In this document: positions 61,066 to 64,000 of the stretch, piece by piece
How positions within the stretch are numbered: the first letter of the stretch is position 1
How the letters are laid out: each line of letters begins with the position of its first letter
Assembly: GCA_020634035.1 (NCBI GenBank)
Contig: JACKCM010000004.1
Span: 496,001 to 560,000, forward strand
Source: Candidatus Obscuribacterales bacterium
GTDB taxonomy: Bacteria > Cyanobacteriota > Vampirovibrionia > Obscuribacterales > Obscuribacteraceae
Length of the DNA: 64,000 bases
Direction of reading: 5' to 3'
Notes under the pieces: model-generated
Database searches by the model: none
The model's input: the letters and a program-made list of their open reading frames with translations, nothing else
Told to the model about the DNA's origin: nothing
Position numbers and translations under genes: made by a program

Positions 61066-61422
61066 ATGGCGAAAGATCCGAATTATATGATCACCGGAAC
61101 CAATGGCAATACAGCCCTGGTGGACAGCCTTCCGTCAGAAGAGTTTGAGTTGGAGCTTCCCGTTCGTCGCGGCGGGGCTCGCATGACGCATCAAGAGCTT
61201 CTGGCCATGAAAGTGAGCACCAGTAGAGTCGAAGAGCCACGAGTACAACTGGTTCAGGGTTGCCTGGGCATGCTTTTGAAATCGGCTCTTACTGTCAAGG
61301 CCTGGTTTACGCTGAAAGAGCCCCGACGAAAAGTATGTCAACAGATTGGCCATGAATGCGCCAATTGCGGAATGAGAGTTTCTTTTGATCACGAAGCTAA
61401 AGAGCACCCCCACCGCTCTTAG
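61066..61422 (+). CDS. Small protein with a Cys/His-rich end
   Basis: 118 residues from the ATG at 61066, which has AGGTGA 7 nt upstream; the frame extends to 60949 without a ribosome site. The first part (MITGTNGNTALVDSLPSEEF in part) is polar, the middle amphipathic (GCLGMLLKSALTVKAWFTLK), and the end reads CQQIGHECANCGMRVSFDHE, with Cys and His spaced like a small zinc site. It lies between two kinases that also carry cysteine modules, which may be meaningful. Function unknown. Confidence 0.65.
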   Translation: MAKDPNYMITGTNGNTALVDSLPSEEFELELPVRRGGARMTHQELLAMKVSTSRVEEPRVQLVQGCLGMLLKSALTVKAWFTLKEPRRKVCQQIGHECANCGMRVSFDHEAKEHPHRS

Positions 61423-61442
61423 CCGATTCTATCCTCACAGCC

Positions 61443-61484
61443 GGATCCCCTGACCATCCTCTAGCCGGATCGGTCGGGGGATTC
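61443..61484 (+). promoter_or_regulatory. Imperfect hairpin ahead of the second sister kinase
   Basis: GGATCCCCTGACC (61443-61455) and GGTCGGGGGATTC (61472-61484) pair over 13 positions, including two G-T pairs, with a 16-nt loop. The right arm contains the purine stretch GGGGG that would be the ribosome site for an ATG at 61489. A direct repeat AGCCGGATC flanks the left arm. It may end the small-gene transcript or control the kinase. Confidence 0.4.
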
Positions 61485-61542
61485 TGGTATGAAGCGCCAG
61501 GCTCTTTTCTTACAGGTCAGCAGTCTGTATATTATGTCTACT

Positions 61543-63954
61543 ATGAGCGACGAAAAGTGTCCGGTCTGCCATCGTTTGAAGAGTTCCGGCGGAACTGCCA
61601 GCATCACCCAGTGGATAAACACCTGTGTTTGTAATCTGGCGGTTTCCCAGAGCACGGAAAGTGTTCCAGAGAAGCAAGTTTGTCTTGATTGCGGCAAAGA
61701 GATAGGCAAATCTCGCAAAGGCTCTCTCACCCAGTTCGTTTTTCGTCCGGACTATTGCTCTTGCAAGAAACCTCGAGTGCGGCTTGCGAGAAGCAATGAT
61801 TTCTATATCGGCCCCGATAGCGCTTCGGTTGAAGAGTTCGACGGCATCGAAATGGAGATCGAAGACGATGGCTTTCCCCGCGAGAGATATGCACCGGTCC
61901 GGATAGTCGGAGAGGGGGCTTCGGGTAAGATTTATCTTGCCTGGGATCGGCAGCTTCAGAAATTCGTGGCGGTCAAAGTGCTGAATATCCTTTCACCAAC
62001 AGCCCTCAGGGCGTTCCAGGGAGAGGCCCGGGCTACCAGCAAGCTTGTTCATCCTTCGGTGGTCAGGGTTCTAGATTTTGGTGTCATCCCTGGTGGAGTG
62101 CCGTATATGGTGCTCGAATATTTCCCCGGTGAAAGCCTTAGAGAGACCATTGATCGTGAAAGCTTTTTAAATTGGCGCCATGCTTCTAGCATAATTGCGC
62201 GGATCGCCTCTACTCTCTCATACTGTCATGGTCACGGAATCTTTCATGGAGATCTGAAACCGGAGAACATATTGATTCTACCCGGGCCCGAAGGTGAAGC
62301 AGAACTCGAGCTCGAGCTGAAGCTGGTGGATTTTGGTCTTGCAAAATTTGTCTCTGGTGGTGACAGCGAGCTATCGTCGACTATGGCCGGGACACCGGTT
62401 TATATGTGTCCCGATCTTCTCGATGGCTTCGAGTATGATGCTTGTGCCGAAGTCTATTCTCTGGGTTGTATATTTTTTGAGCTTTTAACCGGCCGGCTGC
62501 CTTACATTCCGTCTGGGGATACTGCAATCGGTCAGATTAATCTTCATGTCAGCACTGCTACTCCGCGGATAAATGAATATCTCAGCGCTTCGACAACTGT
62601 TCCTGATGCTCTTGAAGCTCTGGTATTCAAAGCCATGCACAAGCATCGGGAAGAGCGCTTCAAGTCTATGGAGGAGCTGGCATCGGAACTGGAGAATGTT
62701 TTCCAGGATGGTCGAGGATTAGAAGAGCCTGTTGATGAGTCCGTTTACGAGAGCTTTAGTGAGCCAGTTCAGTCGTCGTCGTCTTCTTCTTCTCTCAATT
62801 TAGTGGTTGTCGCCGTGGTCGCCTTGCTATTTGTAGGTTTTGTTGGTTTCTTCTGGTTTCAATCAGCCCTGGATAAGCCGGCGGAGCACGAGAAAACCCG
62901 AACCAAGCTGGTTCTTCAAGAACGTCCACGCAAACTCGAGTTTGTCGATTTATTTAATGAAATTCCCGAAGACGCATCCGGTGCTTCGAGGATGGTGACC
63001 GGCAAACTGGATATCCAGGACGAGGACCTTGCTCTTTTGCGACACGGACTCAAAGGCGACAAACCGGTGTATCTCAATCTTCAAGGGCAGCATTTATCAG
63101 GAGAGGGCTTTCGTTATCTAGCCGGATTACCAATTTACCGTCTGAATTGTCGAGGCTGCAAAATCGAGGACGGCTCTTCCCGCTATTTAAGCCGAGTAAA
63201 GACCCTTGCAAAGTTGCATTTTGCCAATACCGGTATCAGTGATGCCTTTATCGATAATCTTGGTGCAAGCCCGGTAATAACTTGGTTATCTATCGGTCAG
63301 AATCCGGATATTACTGGTTCTTGTCTGCGCAAGCTCTCCAGATTTCCAAATCTATCCAACATCAATATAGGCGCCACCGGTATTGATGATGCCGATCTTG
63401 CTCATCTGATTTCTTTGAAGAATCTTCAAGAGGTTGTTCTCAACAATCTGCCCGGGGTCTCTTCCAGGGGGATTGAGACTTTGCGAAGCTTGCCCAGTTT
63501 GAAGTTTCTCGAGGTTATCGATAACTCTAAGCTCGACAGGCAGAGTTTGATCTCGATTTCGAAGATGCCCGGTTTGCATCGCTTTCGATTCGGGGTGAAT
63601 GTCGGATTCGAGCCCGAAGACCTGCTTGTTCTGGACAAAAGCCCTAAACTGAATACGATTTCAGTTCATAATCTGGTTCCGATCAGAAGCTACCTTCCTT
63701 ATTTACTGAAACTCAAAAAGATTCAAGAGTACGATCTTATCGGTACGGACGTCACCGATAGAGATCTGGTGCTTCTCGAGGGAGTAGAGCATATCGATAG
63801 GCTCAAGATAGAGATGTCGCCCAATGTGAGTATGGAGGCGATCAAGCGACTGCAGACCAGTTTCTCTCATCCGGTAGATTTTAAAACAGATATGGCCGAC
63901 ACGCCGACAAAATTCGGCGCCATCGACGAGCTTCTCAACAACGAAGGATTTTGA
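61543..63954 (+). CDS. Receptor-like Ser/Thr kinase with tandem Cys-rich N-terminal modules and LRR-like tail
   Basis: 803 residues from the ATG at 61543; the ATG at 61489 would add 18 residues. The later start aligns the first cysteine module (6, 9, 28, 30) exactly with the sister at 58063. The second module has Cys47, 50, 72 and 74 with GSLTQF. The kinase domain (about 120-400) keeps Lys145 and Asp237, but the motif is HGDLKPEN, so it is a non-RD kinase; DFGLAK and a GTPVYMCPDLLDG activation segment follow. A Ser-rich stretch precedes a membrane helix (LVVVAVVALLFVGFVGFFWF), then LRR-like repeats to the end. Confidence 0.92.
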   Translation: MSDEKCPVCHRLKSSGGTASITQWINTCVCNLAVSQSTESVPEKQVCLDCGKEIGKSRKGSLTQFVFRPDYCSCKKPRVRLARSNDFYIGPDSASVEEFDGIEMEIEDDGFPRERYAPVRIVGEGASGKIYLAWDRQLQKFVAVKVLNILSPTALRAFQGEARATSKLVHPSVVRVLDFGVIPGGVPYMVLEYFPGESLRETIDRESFLNWRHASSIIARIASTLSYCHGHGIFHGDLKPENILILPGPEGEAELELELKLVDFGLAKFVSGGDSELSSTMAGTPVYMCPDLLDGFEYDACAEVYSLGCIFFELLTGRLPYIPSGDTAIGQINLHVSTATPRINEYLSASTTVPDALEALVFKAMHKHREERFKSMEELASELENVFQDGRGLEEPVDESVYESFSEPVQSSSSSSSLNLVVVAVVALLFVGFVGFFWFQSALDKPAEHEKTRTKLVLQERPRKLEFVDLFNEIPEDASGASRMVTGKLDIQDEDLALLRHGLKGDKPVYLNLQGQHLSGEGFRYLAGLPIYRLNCRGCKIEDGSSRYLSRVKTLAKLHFANTGISDAFIDNLGASPVITWLSIGQNPDITGSCLRKLSRFPNLSNINIGATGIDDADLAHLISLKNLQEVVLNNLPGVSSRGIETLRSLPSLKFLEVIDNSKLDRQSLISISKMPGLHRFRFGVNVGFEPEDLLVLDKSPKLNTISVHNLVPIRSYLPYLLKLKKIQEYDLIGTDVTDRDLVLLEGVEHIDRLKIEMSPNVSMEAIKRLQTSFSHPVDFKTDMADTPTKFGAIDELLNNEGF

Positions 63955-64000
63955 GACCTATTTTCTAGAGAGGTTGCGCTTGCGCATTCTCACCGATTGC

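Noticed and set aside
63955..64000. Possible end of a minus-strand gene at the right edge
   Set aside because: Only about 45 bases are visible; a frame with a stop exists but nothing else supports a gene.
1..64000. tRNA, rRNA, CRISPR arrays, insertion sequences and phage genes
   Set aside because: Gaps between genes were read for cloverleaf, repeat-spacer and transposase signs; none was found.

Overview
The window looks like a chromosomal segment of a diderm (Gram-negative-type) bacterium with a roughly 50% GC genome. Supporting signs are an apolipoprotein N-acyltransferase, an LptF/LptG-type permease, a MurQ etherase, an RND efflux pair and many signal-peptide proteins. Receptor-like Ser/Thr kinases with LRR-like tails, many TPR proteins, and LysM and glucosaminidase proteins that lack signal peptides resemble what I know of large-genome Melainabacteria (Obscuribacterales, relatives of Cyanobacteria). 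That placement is inference from gene style; no rRNA or other marker is present to prove it. I saw no tRNA, rRNA, CRISPR array, IS element or phage module.

Layout. 1-13.2 kb: a partial trans-sulfuration enzyme behind a switch-like leader, a GNAT acetyltransferase, two unknown envelope proteins, a TPR protein, an ABC transporter/thioredoxin-like operon, a sirtuin, a polyserine protein, and an operon for a methyltransferase-like membrane protein, Lnt and an LptF/G permease. 13.4-19.9 kb: an RDD protein, a GT-C-like membrane protein, a large duplicated LysM protein and a kinase-LRR receptor. 20-24.2 kb: a cluster with a predicted pseudokinase, an SAF/TPR membrane protein and a degenerate GGDEF protein. 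24.2-30 kb: a TPR-metalloprotease, an ArsC/Spx-like reductase coupled to a glycerol-dehydrogenase-like enzyme, and a GH73-like glucosaminidase. 30-40.3 kb: mostly small secreted or membrane proteins of unknown function, an M48 peptidase, and an alpha/beta-hydrolase-like protein without its nucleophile serine. 40.7-48.3 kb: an RND efflux pair, a DUF885 protein and a GshB-like ligase. 48.3-55.6 kb: a second kinase-LRR receptor next to murQ, then a 947-residue protein with RHS-like repeats and a candidate papain-like cysteine peptidase domain. 55.7-64 kb: a TetR-controlled diiron protein operon and two sister kinase-LRR receptors that carry an unusual tandem cysteine-rich N-terminal domain.

How the parts may work together. 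Four membrane kinases with outward-facing LRR-like regions, plus a pseudokinase, suggest heavy signalling across the envelope. The LysM protein, glucosaminidase, MurQ, Lnt and LptF/G point to peptidoglycan turnover and outer-membrane building. The most novel item is the kinase pair at 58.1-64 kb, with two copies each of a CxxC...GS[LFI]TQ[WF]...CxC module. The next most novel are the leaderless RHS-like/cysteine-peptidase protein and the RNA switch-like leader upstream of the trans-sulfuration gene.
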